Source of the DNA: Pseudomonas sp. LB-090624
GTDB taxonomy: Bacteria; Pseudomonadota; Gammaproteobacteria; Pseudomonadales; Pseudomonadaceae
NCBI RefSeq assembly: GCF_003205205.1
Contig: NZ_QJRL01000001.1
Span: forward strand, 186,001 to 250,000
DNA length: 64,000 nucleotides
Direction: 5' to 3'
This document shows, in pieces, positions 25,362 to 34,427 of this stretch (its first letter is position 1; each line of letters begins with the position of its first letter). Below the pieces are notes generated by a model. The model searched no databases. It worked only from the letters and a program-made list of their open reading frames with translations, and was not told the origin of the DNA. Made by a program: the position numbers and the translations under genes.

Positions 25362-26259
25362 CCGCCCGCCATATCAGGATCGCCGCAGCGGCAGTGGAAC
25401 TGCCCACCAGTGGCGTCAGCAGGCTGGCCGAGGTCAGCTCGGCAGCACCTGCTCCGCCGGGTAGCAAGCTGAACTGGCCGGCACTGAGCGACACCATCTG
25501 CACCAGGAAGCTGGGGATCCACGCCAGGTCCACACCCAATCCGCGCAATACCAGATACAGCACGCTGTAGCGCAGCCCCCAGTGGACGCAGGTGAGGATG
25601 AACACCGCTGTCAGCGTACGTTTAGGCAGCCCCCAGGTCTGCGCCAGCGCGTCGATGAAATGCAGCACCTTGCGCGCCCAGCGGCGTTTGCGCGGCTGGC
25701 CTACGCCTAGGCGTTGCAACAGCTTGCCGTTCAGGCGCATCAGCGGGCGTCGGTAACGCAACAACCCGATCACGCCAGCCAACGCGCTGCACAGCAGCAG
25801 TGCACTGCCTAGCAACATGCTTTCCTGGCTACGCCCCAGGCTGTGGAACAACGCATAGCCGGCGATTGCCAGCATCGCGCAAAAGAAAAACACCAGGTCG
25901 TTCAGCTGGTCCATGGCGAATACCGCGCCGCTGCGCGCGGGGCCGATACGCTCACGCGCCAGCAGGGCCATCAGGGTCAGTGGCCCACCGCTCCCGCCGG
26001 GGGTCGTGCAGATGGCGAACTCGGTGGCCATCACCACGCCCAGGCTCCGAATGCGTCCAAGCCTTGAGCCCTGCTGGCCAAGTAGCAAGCGCAGGCGCAT
26101 TGCGTTGATTACCCAGCACAGCAGGATCATGCCCAGCAGCGTCAGCATCAACCGGGGGTCGAAGCGCTGTAGCCTGGGCAGCAGCTCGCTGCCGCCGAGC
26201 AAGGTTGGCACCAGCACGGCGCCGATCAGCGCCAGGCCGAGCCAGGCCAGGCGATTCAT
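25267..26259 (-). CDS. Flippase/LPG-synthase-TM-like membrane protein
   Basis: 330 residues with about eight hydrophobic segments and the pattern of the lysylphosphatidylglycerol synthase transmembrane/UPF0104 family (FAICTTPGGSGGPLTLMALL; SAGQFSLLPGGAGAAELT). No synthetase domain is attached, so a lipid-flipping role is more likely than aminoacyl transfer. Its start overlaps the upstream deacetylase stop by four bases. It is the last gene of a three-gene operon with a GT4 glycosyltransferase. Confidence 0.82.
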   Translation of the reverse strand: MNRLAWLGLALIGAVLVPTLLGGSELLPRLQRFDPRLMLTLLGMILLCWVINAMRLRLLLGQQGSRLGRIRSLGVVMATEFAICTTPGGSGGPLTLMALLARERIGPARSGAVFAMDQLNDLVFFFCAMLAIAGYALFHSLGRSQESMLLGSALLLCSALAGVIGLLRYRRPLMRLNGKLLQRLGVGQPRKRRWARKVLHFIDALAQTWGLPKRTLTAVFILTCVHWGLRYSVLYLVLRGLGVDLAWIPSFLVQMVSLSAGQFSLLPGGAGAAELTSASLLTPLVGSSTAAAAILIWRAVTYYFYLLAGGPVFVCLLARPLLERWRRQAG

Positions 26260-27020
26260 GCGCTGGCCTGGCGGTCCAGCCAGGCCGACTTGGTCAGTGG
26301 CTCGCGGCCTTGTGCCATGAGGCTGCGTAAGGTGCTTAGCCAGTATTCACGGGAGGTGCGGTGGCGCATGTCCACCGGGTGCAGGCCCAGGCGCAAGGTT
26401 TCGGCATTCTGCCAGCGCCGGCATTGCCAGTCGCACAGCGCCCTCGACAGCCCGCGGCGCCAGGCACTGCGGGCACTCCATACCAGCCCGGGGGCTTTGA
26501 TCGGGGTGAACTCCGGCAGGCGGTACAGATGCTGCGGTGTGCTGGTGTAGCGCAAGGGCAGCTGGCGCAGGGCCTGGCGGGTACCTTCGCTCATCAGCCA
26601 GGCCGGCGCGACAAAGCCGGCCACCGGCCAGCCCTGCTGGTCGAACAGCGCCAGGCCGTGCTCCAGGCGTTGCAGCGCCTGTTGCTGGTCGAGGCCGTAG
26701 AACTCGCCTTCGTGGGTGTAAATACGGCGCATGAAGTACTCGCCGGGGGTACGCGGCGGCGGGCCATTGTCGGCATGGTGATAACCGTGCAGGGCCAACT
26801 CATCGCCTTGGGCCAGGCGCCGCTCCAGCAGGCTGCAGAAGGCCGGTGAGCGCAGCAGCGGGTTGCGCTGGTGAAAGTCCGGTACCACCAGCCAGGTCAT
26901 GGGCACGCCGCCAATGGCGTCGACGGCCTGGACGAAGGGCTGGTAGTCGGGCCAGGTCTCGGGCGCGACATCGTGCAGCACCAGCATCAGGCTGCGCGAT
27001 GCCGGTAGTGGCTCAACCAT
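26256..27020 (-). CDS. DUF2334 polysaccharide deacetylase-like protein
   Basis: 254 residues from MVEPLPASRSLMLVLHDVAPETWPDY. The HDVAP segment gives the metal-binding His-Asp of NodB-like deacetylases. LALHGYHHADN supplies the HxxxH-type metal site, and GFVAPAWLMSEG is the third motif. It overlaps the glycosyltransferase stop by eight bases and the flippase start by four. It probably trims acetyl groups from a sugar made by its operon partner. Confidence 0.85.
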   Translation of the reverse strand: MVEPLPASRSLMLVLHDVAPETWPDYQPFVQAVDAIGGVPMTWLVVPDFHQRNPLLRSPAFCSLLERRLAQGDELALHGYHHADNGPPPRTPGEYFMRRIYTHEGEFYGLDQQQALQRLEHGLALFDQQGWPVAGFVAPAWLMSEGTRQALRQLPLRYTSTPQHLYRLPEFTPIKAPGLVWSARSAWRRGLSRALCDWQCRRWQNAETLRLGLHPVDMRHRTSREYWLSTLRSLMAQGREPLTKSAWLDRQASA

Positions 27021-28134
27021 GGGCGAGTACCTGCGGTTGATGGCCAAGCACAGCCTGGTAGTGCTGCAGCAGGCCGGTCACCACGTTCTCCCAGGAGTAG
27101 TGCTGTTCTACATGTCGACGGGCCTGTGCGCCGAGTACGTCTACCCCGGTTTCGAAAGCCTCGCGCACTGCCGTCGCCATGGCCTGGGCATCGTTGGGGC
27201 GACACAGGCGGCCGCACTGCTCGTTGATGATTTCACCAAATGCGCCGGCGCGCACTGCGACCACCGGGGTGGCACTGGCCATGGCTTCGAGAATGACCAG
27301 GCCGAAGGTTTCCTGGTCACCTGCATGCACCAGCAGGTCGGCGCTGGCCATCAGCCGGGCGACCTCTGCTGCGGGGCAGAAGTGGTCGATCACGCTGACG
27401 TTATGCGGCACATTGGCCGGCATGTTCGAGCCCACCAGCAACAGGTGGTAGGGCTGACCAAGCTGCTGAATGCAGTCGAGCAGAACCGGCAGGTTCTTCT
27501 CCCGCGAGCCGCGACCGGCGTAGATAAGCAGCCGGCTGGTGTCGGCAATGCCCAGTTGCGCGCGCAGGCCCGGGTCACGCTGTTCGGGGTGGAAGGTGGC
27601 CAGGTCGACACCCAGGCGCTGCACGTGGACGTCACGTACACCCAGGCGGCGCAGCTTGTCGGCCATGACCTGGCTGGGGGCCAGCACTCGGTCGAAATTG
27701 CCGTAAAGCTTGCTGACATAGGCTTCAACGTTGGGGGTGAACCAATTGCCCATACGGTTGCTGACCAGCAGCGGCAGGTCGGAATGGTAGAACCCGATCA
27801 CCGGGACATCGAGCTGGCGCCGTGCCTCCAGCGCTGCCCAGGCGGTCAGGTAGGGGTCGCCGACTTCGATCAGGTCGGGCTTGAGGGTGCGCAGTGTCTT
27901 GCACCACGGGGCCAGGCGTACCGGAAAGCGGTACCCCTTGCCAAATGGCAGAGGGGGGGCGGGTACTTGGTAGACACCATCAGCGTGCTGGGCGCTGGGG
28001 CCGGGAATCAACAGGCTGTGGCGTACGCCGTGGATGGCGTCGAGGCGGCGGTGTTTGGCATCAAGATAGGTACGTACGCCACCGCTGGCCGGGGCGTAGA
28101 ACATGGTGATGTCGGCGATGTGCACGATCAGCAT
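27013..28134 (-). CDS. GT4-family glycosyltransferase
   Basis: 373 residues with a GT-B fold. N-terminal HIADITMFYAPASGGVRTYLDAK provides the Gly-rich acceptor loop; the C-terminal half has YAGRGSREKNLPVLLD and the EX7E nucleotide-sugar motif in GDQETFGLVILEAMASATPVVA. It would transfer a hexose from a nucleotide sugar to a lipid or oligosaccharide at the inner membrane. First gene of the tightly overlapping glycosyltransferase-deacetylase-flippase operon. Confidence 0.9.
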   Translation of the reverse strand: MLIVHIADITMFYAPASGGVRTYLDAKHRRLDAIHGVRHSLLIPGPSAQHADGVYQVPAPPLPFGKGYRFPVRLAPWCKTLRTLKPDLIEVGDPYLTAWAALEARRQLDVPVIGFYHSDLPLLVSNRMGNWFTPNVEAYVSKLYGNFDRVLAPSQVMADKLRRLGVRDVHVQRLGVDLATFHPEQRDPGLRAQLGIADTSRLLIYAGRGSREKNLPVLLDCIQQLGQPYHLLLVGSNMPANVPHNVSVIDHFCPAAEVARLMASADLLVHAGDQETFGLVILEAMASATPVVAVRAGAFGEIINEQCGRLCRPNDAQAMATAVREAFETGVDVLGAQARRHVEQHYSWENVVTGLLQHYQAVLGHQPQVLAHG

Positions 28135-28270
28135 CCCTCCGGGATCGTCTTCGGGTCTGTCATCCGGCGCTGGATTGCCGGCGATGACACGCCTAAAGGT
28201 TGACCTTTGTGAAGGATAGTTTGTTCGATCGGGGTTGGGCGGGGTGTAACGGGAAGGAGATCCGGTGTTT

Positions 28271-28362
28271 TGCAGGAGCAGCCTTGTGTCGCGAAGGGCC
28301 AGAACGGGCAGTACAGCTGTTTAGGCTGAACTGCCCGCTCGCAGCACAAGGCTGCTCCTGCA
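28271..28362. repeat. 92-bp inverted repeat with nested hairpin
   Basis: TGCAGGAGCAGCCTTGTG (28271-28288) is perfectly complementary to CACAAGGCTGCTCCTGCA (28345-28362). Inside, CGGGCAGT pairs with ACTGCCCG. It lies between mcpG and the glycosyltransferase operon on the same strand, so it could terminate or cap the mcpG transcript. Confidence 0.8.
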
Positions 28363-28382
28363 GGGGGGCGGTGCAGTGCCTG

Positions 28383-30257
28383 TCAGATGCGGAAACTGCC
28401 CACCAAGTGCTTCAGGCGCCCGGCCTGTTGTTCAAGGTCGGCGCACGCACGCAGGGTGGCTTGCAGGTTCTCGACGCCTTCCTGGTTGAGCATGTTGATC
28501 TCGTTGATGTCCATGTTGATCGCCTCGACCACGGCGGTCTGTTCTTCAGTGGCCGTGGCCACCGACTGGTTCATGCCGTCGATCTCGCCAATGCGCACGG
28601 TCACGCTGTCCAGGCGTTCGCCGGCCTGGTTGGCGATCTGCATGCTGTCCTGGCTGTGGCGCTGGCTCTGGTCCATGGTCTCGACCGATTCGCGGGCACC
28701 GACCTGCAGTTCTTCGATCATGGTCTGTACCTGTTGCGCTGATTCCTGGGTGCGATGTGCCAGGTTGCGCACTTCATCGGCGACCACGGCAAAACCTCGC
28801 CCGGCTTCCCCGGCGCGGGCCGCTTCGATGGCGGCGTTCAGCGCCAGCAGGTTGGTCTGCTGGGAAATGCTGGTGATCACTTCGAGGATCTGGCCAATGT
28901 TCACGGTCTTGCTGTTCAGCGTTTCGATGTGCTCGCTGGAGGTGACGATCAGGTCCGACAGGCGGTTCATTGCTGCAATATTGCGCTCGACCACCTGCTG
29001 GCCTTCTTCAGCCAGCAGGCGTGCCGAGCTGGCGTGCTGCGAAGCCTGGGCGGCATTACCGGCAATCTCCTGGGCTGCGGCGCCCAGTTCGTTGATGGCG
29101 GCGGCAACACTGTTGGTGCGGTTGGACTGCTCATCGGAGTTGGTCATCGACGAGTTGGAAGCGCTGATGACCCGCAGGGCCACTTCGTTGACTTGCTCGG
29201 TGGCCGAGGAAACTTCGCTGATGCTGCTGTGAATGCGTTCGACGAAGCGGTTGAAGGCGTTGCCGAGGATGCCGAATTCATCGTGGTTGTGGATGCGCAG
29301 GCGCTTGGTCAGGTCGCCTTCACCCTCGGCGATGTCTTCCATGGCACGGGTCATGGTGTGCAGCGGCTGCATCAGCACGCGGATCAGCAGGCCGAGCAGG
29401 CCGATGATGATTACCACCGCCACTACCGTGGCGATCACCGCCGAGGTGCGGAAAGTACTGAGCATCGAGAAGGCCTTGTCCTTGTCCACCGACAGGCCGA
29501 TGTACCAGTTGGCCGATGGCAGGCCAGTGATGGGGGTGAAGGTCAGCAGGCGGGTCTGGCCATCGCTGTGTACTTCGGTCAGCTCACCGGTCAATTTAGG
29601 CGTGTGCTGCGGGAACAGGTCCGACAGCGACTTCATCACCAGGTCTTTGTCCGGGTGCACGAGGACCTTACCCTGGTCGTTGACCAGGAAGGCGTAGCCC
29701 ATGCCGCCGAAATTCAGCGAGTTGATGATCTGCACCAGGCCGTCCAGGGCCAGGTCGCCCCCGACTACGCCAACACTGCTGGAGACCTTGCTGAGGATGC
29801 CGATGACCATCTTGTTGGTGGTCATGTCGATGTAGGGCTCGGTCAGGGTCGCCCCGCTGGCATTCATGCCCTCTTTGTACCAAGGGCGGGTGCGCGGGTC
29901 GTAGCCGTCCGGCATCTTCGAATCAGGGCGCACACTGAAACCGCCATCGACCTTGCCCAGGTAGACGGTGAGGAAGCTGGAAACCAGTGCATTCTGGCCC
30001 ATCAGGGTCTCGGCGTTGGCCGGGTCCTGGGCAATGTTCTGCGCCAGGTTTTCCACCAGTTTGATCCGGCCTTCGAACAGGTTGCGGATGTTGGTGGAAG
30101 TGGAGGTGCCCATTTCAGCCAGATAGTTTTCCAGGTTCTCGCGGATCGCATTACGCTGGAGGTAATCGTTGTAGAGGGTGAAAAGGCTGAAGGCGAGTAT
30201 CACGATCAGTGATGCTGCCAATAGAATCTTGTGGCTGAAACGAAGGCTTTTGTTCAT
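28383..30257 (-). CDS. mcpG: Methyl-accepting chemotaxis protein McpG (dCache)
   Basis: 624 residues. TM1 (residues 10-28), a large periplasmic double-Cache domain with [11 protein letters not shown] around residue 125 and [17 protein letters not shown]2 near residue 280, HAMP, and a signalling domain whose hairpin reads [26 protein letters not shown]. The sequence and its position between the Pit/pca block and purU match P. putida McpG, the high-affinity GABA chemoreceptor. Ligand assignment is from recognition, not from checked binding residues. A flagellar sigma-28-like promoter lies upstream. Confidence 0.85.
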   Translation of the reverse strand: MNKSLRFSHKILLAASLIVILAFSLFTLYNDYLQRNAIRENLENYLAEMGTSTSTNIRNLFEGRIKLVENLAQNIAQDPANAETLMGQNALVSSFLTVYLGKVDGGFSVRPDSKMPDGYDPRTRPWYKEGMNASGATLTEPYIDMTTNKMVIGILSKVSSSVGVVGGDLALDGLVQIINSLNFGGMGYAFLVNDQGKVLVHPDKDLVMKSLSDLFPQHTPKLTGELTEVHSDGQTRLLTFTPITGLPSANWYIGLSVDKDKAFSMLSTFRTSAVIATVVAVVIIIGLLGLLIRVLMQPLHTMTRAMEDIAEGEGDLTKRLRIHNHDEFGILGNAFNRFVERIHSSISEVSSATEQVNEVALRVISASNSSMTNSDEQSNRTNSVAAAINELGAAAQEIAGNAAQASQHASSARLLAEEGQQVVERNIAAMNRLSDLIVTSSEHIETLNSKTVNIGQILEVITSISQQTNLLALNAAIEAARAGEAGRGFAVVADEVRNLAHRTQESAQQVQTMIEELQVGARESVETMDQSQRHSQDSMQIANQAGERLDSVTVRIGEIDGMNQSVATATEEQTAVVEAINMDINEINMLNQEGVENLQATLRACADLEQQAGRLKHLVGSFRI

Positions 30258-30380
30258 GGCGTAATCGGTTCCGCTAAGGTTTTATATCAGGCGTTCGCAC
30301 GAGTGGAGCTGTAGCCAGTGCAACATCCCGAAAAGTCCCTTTTCGGTTGTTCCTCTCTATTAAGGCGAATATCACCCAAC

Positions 30381-30409
30381 GGTATCGGCCGAATTTAGTT
30401 AAAGCTTGA
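30381..30409 (-). promoter_or_regulatory. FliA (sigma-28)-like promoter of mcpG
   Basis: On the minus strand TCAAG is followed after 15 bases by GCCGATACC, close to the flagellar consensus, about 125 bases before the mcpG start. The same TCAAG-N15-CCGATA spacing occurs before bifA. Confidence 0.5.
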
Positions 30410-30425
30410 GCAGAGGATTGATGAG

Positions 30426-31901
30426 ATGCCGGAAACTTCGACCATCGTTGTAGGTGCTGGCCCGGATGGCCAGCCAGTCGGGCAGGCCATGCGACTTGCC
30501 AACCGTCACGGCTTGGTGGCGGGTGCGACGGGTACTGGCAAGACCGTCACCCTGCAACACCTGGCGGAAGTGTTCAGCGACGCCGGGGTGGCGGTGTTCG
30601 CCGCCGACGTCAAAGGCGACCTGTGCGGCCTGGGTGCTGCCGGTGCGCCACAGGGCAAGGTGGCGGAACGGATCGCCGGCATGCCATGGCTGGGGCATGT
30701 GCCGCAGGCCTATCCGGTCAGCTTGTGGGATATCGCCGGGCAGTCCGGCCACCCGTTGCGCACCACACTCAGCGAAATGGGGCCGCTGCTGCTGGGCAAC
30801 TTGCTGGAGCTGACCGACAGCCAGCAGGCGGCGTTGTATGCGGCGTTCAAGGTGGCCGATCGCGAGGGCCTGCTGCTACTCGACCTCAAGGACCTCAAGG
30901 CACTGCTCGCGCACCTGAAGGACAACCCACAGCTGCTGGGCGAAGACAGCGCGTTGATGACCACGGCTTCTACCCAGGCCTTGTTGCGGCGGCTGGCGAC
31001 CCTGGAGCAGCAGGGCGCCGAGGCGCTGTTTGGCGAGCCGGCGTTGCAACTTGAGGACTTGCTGCGCCCCGACGCGGATGGCCGAGGCCGTATCCACCTG
31101 CTTGATGCCACCCGGCTGGTGCATGAGGCGCCCAAGGTTTACGCGACCTTTCTTTTGTGGCTGCTGGCCGAGTTGTTCGAGCAGTTGCCCGAGCGCGGCG
31201 ATGCCGACAAACCGGTGTTGGCGTTGTTCTTCGATGAAGCGCACCTGCTGTTCAACGGTACCCCCAAGGCCTTGCAGGACCGCCTGGAGCAGGTGGTGCG
31301 GCTGATCCGCTCCAAGGGGGTTGGCGTGTACTTTGTGACCCAGTCACCCGGCGACTTGCCGGACGCGGTGCTGGCCCAGCTGGGCTTGCGCATTCAGCAT
31401 GGCTTACGGGCGTTCACTGCCAAGGAGCAGAAATCGTTGCGGGCTGTGGCTGATGGCTTCCGGCCCAACCCAGCATTCGACACCCTGGCAGTGCTCACCG
31501 AGCTGGGGATCGGCGAGGCGCTGGTGGGTACTTTGGAAGAGAAGGGGACGCCGGCGATGGTGCAGCGGGTGCTGGTTGCACCGCCGCAGTCGCGGATCGG
31601 GCCGTTGAGTGCTGCGGAGCGCGGTGCACGGGTAGCCGCTTCGCCGTTGGCGGGGCGTTACGACAAACCGGTGGACCGTGAGTCGGCCTATGAAATGCTG
31701 ACTCAGCGTAAAGGCCAGGCGGTGGAGCCGGCGCCGCAACCGAAGGTCGATGAAGAGAGCTTTGCCGACAAGGCCGGTGATTTCTTGCAGAGCGCGGCGG
31801 GGCAGGCGATCAAGTCGGCGGTGCGCCAGGCGGCCAATCAGTTGGGGCGGCAGTTGATGCGAGGCTTGATGGGGTCGTTGTTGGGGAGCAAGAAGAAGTA
31901 G
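30426..31901 (+). CDS. HerA-type ATPase, DUF853/YjgR family
   Basis: 491 residues. Walker A is GATGTGKT (residues 33-40) and Walker B is LALFFDEAHLLF. RSKGVGVYFVTQSPGDLPDAVLAQLG is a sensor segment typical of FtsK/HerA ATPases. The C-terminus is basic and Ala-rich. The biological role of the family is unsettled; DNA translocation or a toxin-linked role has been suggested elsewhere. The ATG is preceded by GAGGATTG. Divergent from mcpG. Confidence 0.9.
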   Translation: MPETSTIVVGAGPDGQPVGQAMRLANRHGLVAGATGTGKTVTLQHLAEVFSDAGVAVFAADVKGDLCGLGAAGAPQGKVAERIAGMPWLGHVPQAYPVSLWDIAGQSGHPLRTTLSEMGPLLLGNLLELTDSQQAALYAAFKVADREGLLLLDLKDLKALLAHLKDNPQLLGEDSALMTTASTQALLRRLATLEQQGAEALFGEPALQLEDLLRPDADGRGRIHLLDATRLVHEAPKVYATFLLWLLAELFEQLPERGDADKPVLALFFDEAHLLFNGTPKALQDRLEQVVRLIRSKGVGVYFVTQSPGDLPDAVLAQLGLRIQHGLRAFTAKEQKSLRAVADGFRPNPAFDTLAVLTELGIGEALVGTLEEKGTPAMVQRVLVAPPQSRIGPLSAAERGARVAASPLAGRYDKPVDRESAYEMLTQRKGQAVEPAPQPKVDEESFADKAGDFLQSAAGQAIKSAVRQAANQLGRQLMRGLMGSLLGSKKK

Positions 31902-31925
31902 TGCCGGTGCAGGGGTTACACCAAT

Positions 31926-31952
31926 GAAAAAGGCGCCGATGGCGCCTTTTTC
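31926..31952. terminator. Bidirectional terminator
   Basis: GAAAAAGGCGCC GAT GGCGCCTTTTTC: a perfect stem with A/T tracts on both sides, between the convergent DUF853 and pit genes. Confidence 0.93.
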
Positions 31953-31966
31953 AATAGCGGTGTCAC

Positions 31967-33439
31967 TCAGCCAATGGCTTTGGACGCCAGCCAGAACAGA
32001 CCAGCGGCCAGGCCCATCGAGGCCGGCAGGGTCAGGACCCAGGCCAGCAGGATGGTCTTCACGGTGCCGCCTTGCAGGCCGCTCTTGTTGGCGACCATGG
32101 TGCCGGCCACACCGGACGACAGCACGTGGGTGGTCGACACCGGCAGGGCGAACACGTTGGCCATGCCGATGGCGCAGGCTGCGGTGATCTGTGCCGACAT
32201 GCCCTGGGCATAGGTCATGCCCTGCTTGCCGATCTTCTCGCCAACGGTCAGCACCACGCGCTTCCAGCCAACCATGGTGCCAAGGCCCAGGGCCAAGGCG
32301 ACAGCCACGATCACCCAGAACGGGGCGTATTCGGTGGTGGCGGTAAGGTCTTTGCGCAGTTTTTCCAGGTCGGCCTTTTCGCGGGCATCCAGGCCAGGCA
32401 GTTTGCCAACCTTCTTCGCCGTGTCATCCAGGCACAGCAGGTAGCGGCGTACTTCGATGCGCTTTTCGGTATCCAGGCTGTGGTAGTCGGTTACGCCCTG
32501 CAGCGAGGACTGCAGCGCGGCGATGGTCGGCTCGGTCTGCTGCGGGTTGCAGCTGAACTGCTCCGGCAGGTCGCTGGCCTTGGCCTTGCCCAGGGCCAGG
32601 AAATCGCCCAGGGTAGCGGCGTTACGCTGGTAGAACTGGCTCATGTGCAGGGTGGCGTCGCGGGTACGCTCGATCTGGTAGGTGGTGCTGTTCAGGTCGA
32701 GGACGAACTTGGCTGGGACGATGCCGATCAGCACCAGCATGATCAGGCCGATACCTTTCTGACCGTCATTGGAGCCGTGCACGAAACTCACGCCCATGGC
32801 CGAGACCACCAGCACCATGCGGTTCCAGAACGGCGGGTGCTTCTTGTCGTCGAGCTTGCGGCGCTGCTCGGGGGTTTTGTGCATCTTCGACAGTGGGCGC
32901 CACCATTTCAGGCCGATCAGTACCAGGGCTGCAACGGCGAAGCCGGCCATCGGCGAGACCACCAGCGACATGGCGATGTCGATCGCCTTCTGCCAGTTGA
33001 CGCCGTCGCCCAGCGGAATGTCGTTGATCAGCGCATTGGCCAGGCCGACACCAAGGATGGAGCCGATCAGCGTGTGCGAACTGGAGGCGGGGATACCGAA
33101 GTACCAGGTGCCCAGGTTCCAGGTGATGGCCGCAGCCAGCAGCGAGAAAACCATGGCCAGGCCGTGTCCGGTGTTCACATTGATCAGCAGCTCTACCGGC
33201 AGCAGGTGCACGATGGCATAGGCCACCCCGACACCGCCCAGCAGAACGCCAAGGAAGTTGAACACGCCGGAGAAGAACACGGCGAGGTGCGGCGGCATGG
33301 CTTTGGTATAGATGACGGTAGCTACCGCGTTGGCGGTGTCATGAAAGCCATTGATGAACTCGAAGGCGAGTACGAAGGTCAAGGCGAGCAGCAAGCTCAC
33401 CAACACCCAGGCATCCAGTCCGCTGAATAAATCGATCAT
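31967..33439 (-). CDS. pit: Low-affinity inorganic phosphate transporter (PiT family)
   Basis: 490 residues, with about ten membrane segments. The duplicated PiT signatures are present: FINGFHDTANAVATVIYT near the N-terminus and SVSFVHGSNDGQKGIG-like VSFVHGSNDGQKGIGLI in the middle, plus C-terminal ALPVSTTHVLSSGVAGTM. It takes up metal-phosphate driven by protons. I start at MIDLFSGLDAW; the upstream frame lacks a start with ribosome site. Confidence 0.93.
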   Translation of the reverse strand: MIDLFSGLDAWVLVSLLLALTFVLAFEFINGFHDTANAVATVIYTKAMPPHLAVFFSGVFNFLGVLLGGVGVAYAIVHLLPVELLINVNTGHGLAMVFSLLAAAITWNLGTWYFGIPASSSHTLIGSILGVGLANALINDIPLGDGVNWQKAIDIAMSLVVSPMAGFAVAALVLIGLKWWRPLSKMHKTPEQRRKLDDKKHPPFWNRMVLVVSAMGVSFVHGSNDGQKGIGLIMLVLIGIVPAKFVLDLNSTTYQIERTRDATLHMSQFYQRNAATLGDFLALGKAKASDLPEQFSCNPQQTEPTIAALQSSLQGVTDYHSLDTEKRIEVRRYLLCLDDTAKKVGKLPGLDAREKADLEKLRKDLTATTEYAPFWVIVAVALALGLGTMVGWKRVVLTVGEKIGKQGMTYAQGMSAQITAACAIGMANVFALPVSTTHVLSSGVAGTMVANKSGLQGGTVKTILLAWVLTLPASMGLAAGLFWLASKAIG

Positions 33440-33750
33440 GAAGGTTGTCTGGCGGTCATAGGGGGGCGGGATTATGCCAGAAAACCTTGGCAATCGATGC
33501 ACCCGCTACAGACCGATGGCAATCTTCATGGCCGCAAGGCGTGGTGCAAGGTGGGGCGTTCAGGCAGGTAAAAATCGTTCAAAAAGCGCAAAATATGCCG
33601 AAACGAGGCTAAAAATGCCAAAAAAAACAGCTGGATCGTGATTCAAACGGCCGTATGAAATTTGTGTAATTCCATTTCATCATCGGCCGAGCAGTAAAGA
33701 TCGACCGCGCCCGGGCTGGCCGGGCGACGACGCGCTGGCGTGGTCCCGGG
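33440..33750. other. Intergenic region upstream of pit
   Basis: No gene is supported. The part 33560-33690 is A/T-rich compared with the rest and should contain the pit promoter. GCCCGG GCTGG CCGGGC (about 33709-33725) is a GC stem that may end the small gene to its right. Confidence 0.5.
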
Positions 33751-33951
33751 TCAGGGAGCGTCGCTGCGCAGTTCCTTTTCAATACGTTCCAGTTCCTGGC
33801 TGAAGGCCTGGTCGCGCACACTGGCGCGTTTGCGCCAAGGTTTGCGTTCCGGATCGGGTTGTGCGGCATAAGTGGTCACTTCGCCGCCGTAAACATCCTT
33901 GTAACGTTCAGCCTGGCGCTCGAGTTCTGCGCGCAGTTCATCTTTCGTCAC
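33751..33951 (-). CDS. Small basic-acidic protein of unknown function
   Basis: 66 residues from a GTG start (VTKDELRAELERQAERYKDVYG), with AGG eight bases upstream. The sequence is charged and helical at both ends (DQAFSQELERIEKELRSDAP). P. putida relatives carry an uncharacterised small gene at this place between pit and pcaR, as far as I recall. No family is recognised. Confidence 0.65.
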   Translation of the reverse strand: MTKDELRAELERQAERYKDVYGGEVTTYAAQPDPERKPWRKRASVRDQAFSQELERIEKELRSDAP

Positions 33952-34241
33952 ATGCAGTACCTGAATTAAGAGTAATGGCTGTTGTCGGGCGATGTGCAGT
34001 ACGCACACCCCTCGCAGGCCGTAACGGCTTCATGACCGCAAGGTTGCACTACCCTACGGACAGTGGGGCCTGTGCACTTGATTATAGCAATCGATAAATC
34101 GCCGAACAGCGTTATTTAACCAAGCCTGACATCGCCTGACATAACGAGTAGAAGGTGCCCGCAAACAATTTGGGCCTTTCGTACAACTTGGAAAGGCAAC
34201 GCGGATAAAAGTTCGCTGAAATGTACGGGCGGGGTAGTTAT
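33952..34241. other. Intergenic region between small gene and sRNA locus
   Basis: No gene is supported. The stretch 34080-34210 is A/T-richer than the neighbours, with no strong hairpin. Confidence 0.4.
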
Positions 34242-34333
34242 GAAAAACGGCCTCGCCGTAAGGCGAGGCCGTTGCCTGGGGACTTCTACGGTGGGTACCT
34301 GACCAGTCTCTCCAAAGAAGCCACAAGTGGCAT
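34242..34333 (-). ncRNA. Predicted small RNA divergent from pcaR
   Basis: On the minus strand, TTGACC (34366-34361) and TATACC (34345-34340) form a promoter-like pair with a 15-bp spacer. About 90 bases downstream, AACGGCCTCGCC / GGCGAGGCCGTT (34246-34273) makes a perfect 12-bp stem with a 4-base loop and then a T tract on the minus strand only. No reading frame with a ribosome site lies between them. The 5' part contains a GCCAC-GTGGC dyad. The promoter -35 is adjacent to an inverted PcaR half box, so expression may respond to PcaR. No known sRNA family was recognised. Confidence 0.6.
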
Positions 34334-34366
34334 GAGAAAGGTATAAGCAAAAGTGTCAGCGGTCAA

Positions 34367-34400
34367 TTGCGATTATCGGCCGTTTGTTCGATAATCGCAC
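34367..34400 (+). promoter_or_regulatory. pcaR promoter with PcaR box
   Basis: TTGCGA (34367-34372) and GATAAT (34390-34395) are separated by 17 bases. The 15-bp PcaR box GTTCGATAATCGCAC (34386-34400) covers the -10, and an inverted half site GCGATTATCG (34369-34378) covers the -35. This fits known autorepression by PcaR binding at both promoter elements. Confidence 0.85.
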
Positions 34401-34427
34401 GAACCGGCGTTTTTTTTGAGGTGTGCG

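Noticed and set aside
34054..34350. 98-codon minus-strand protein across the sRNA locus
   Set aside because: It runs through the terminator stem, has no ribosome site and poor codon use.
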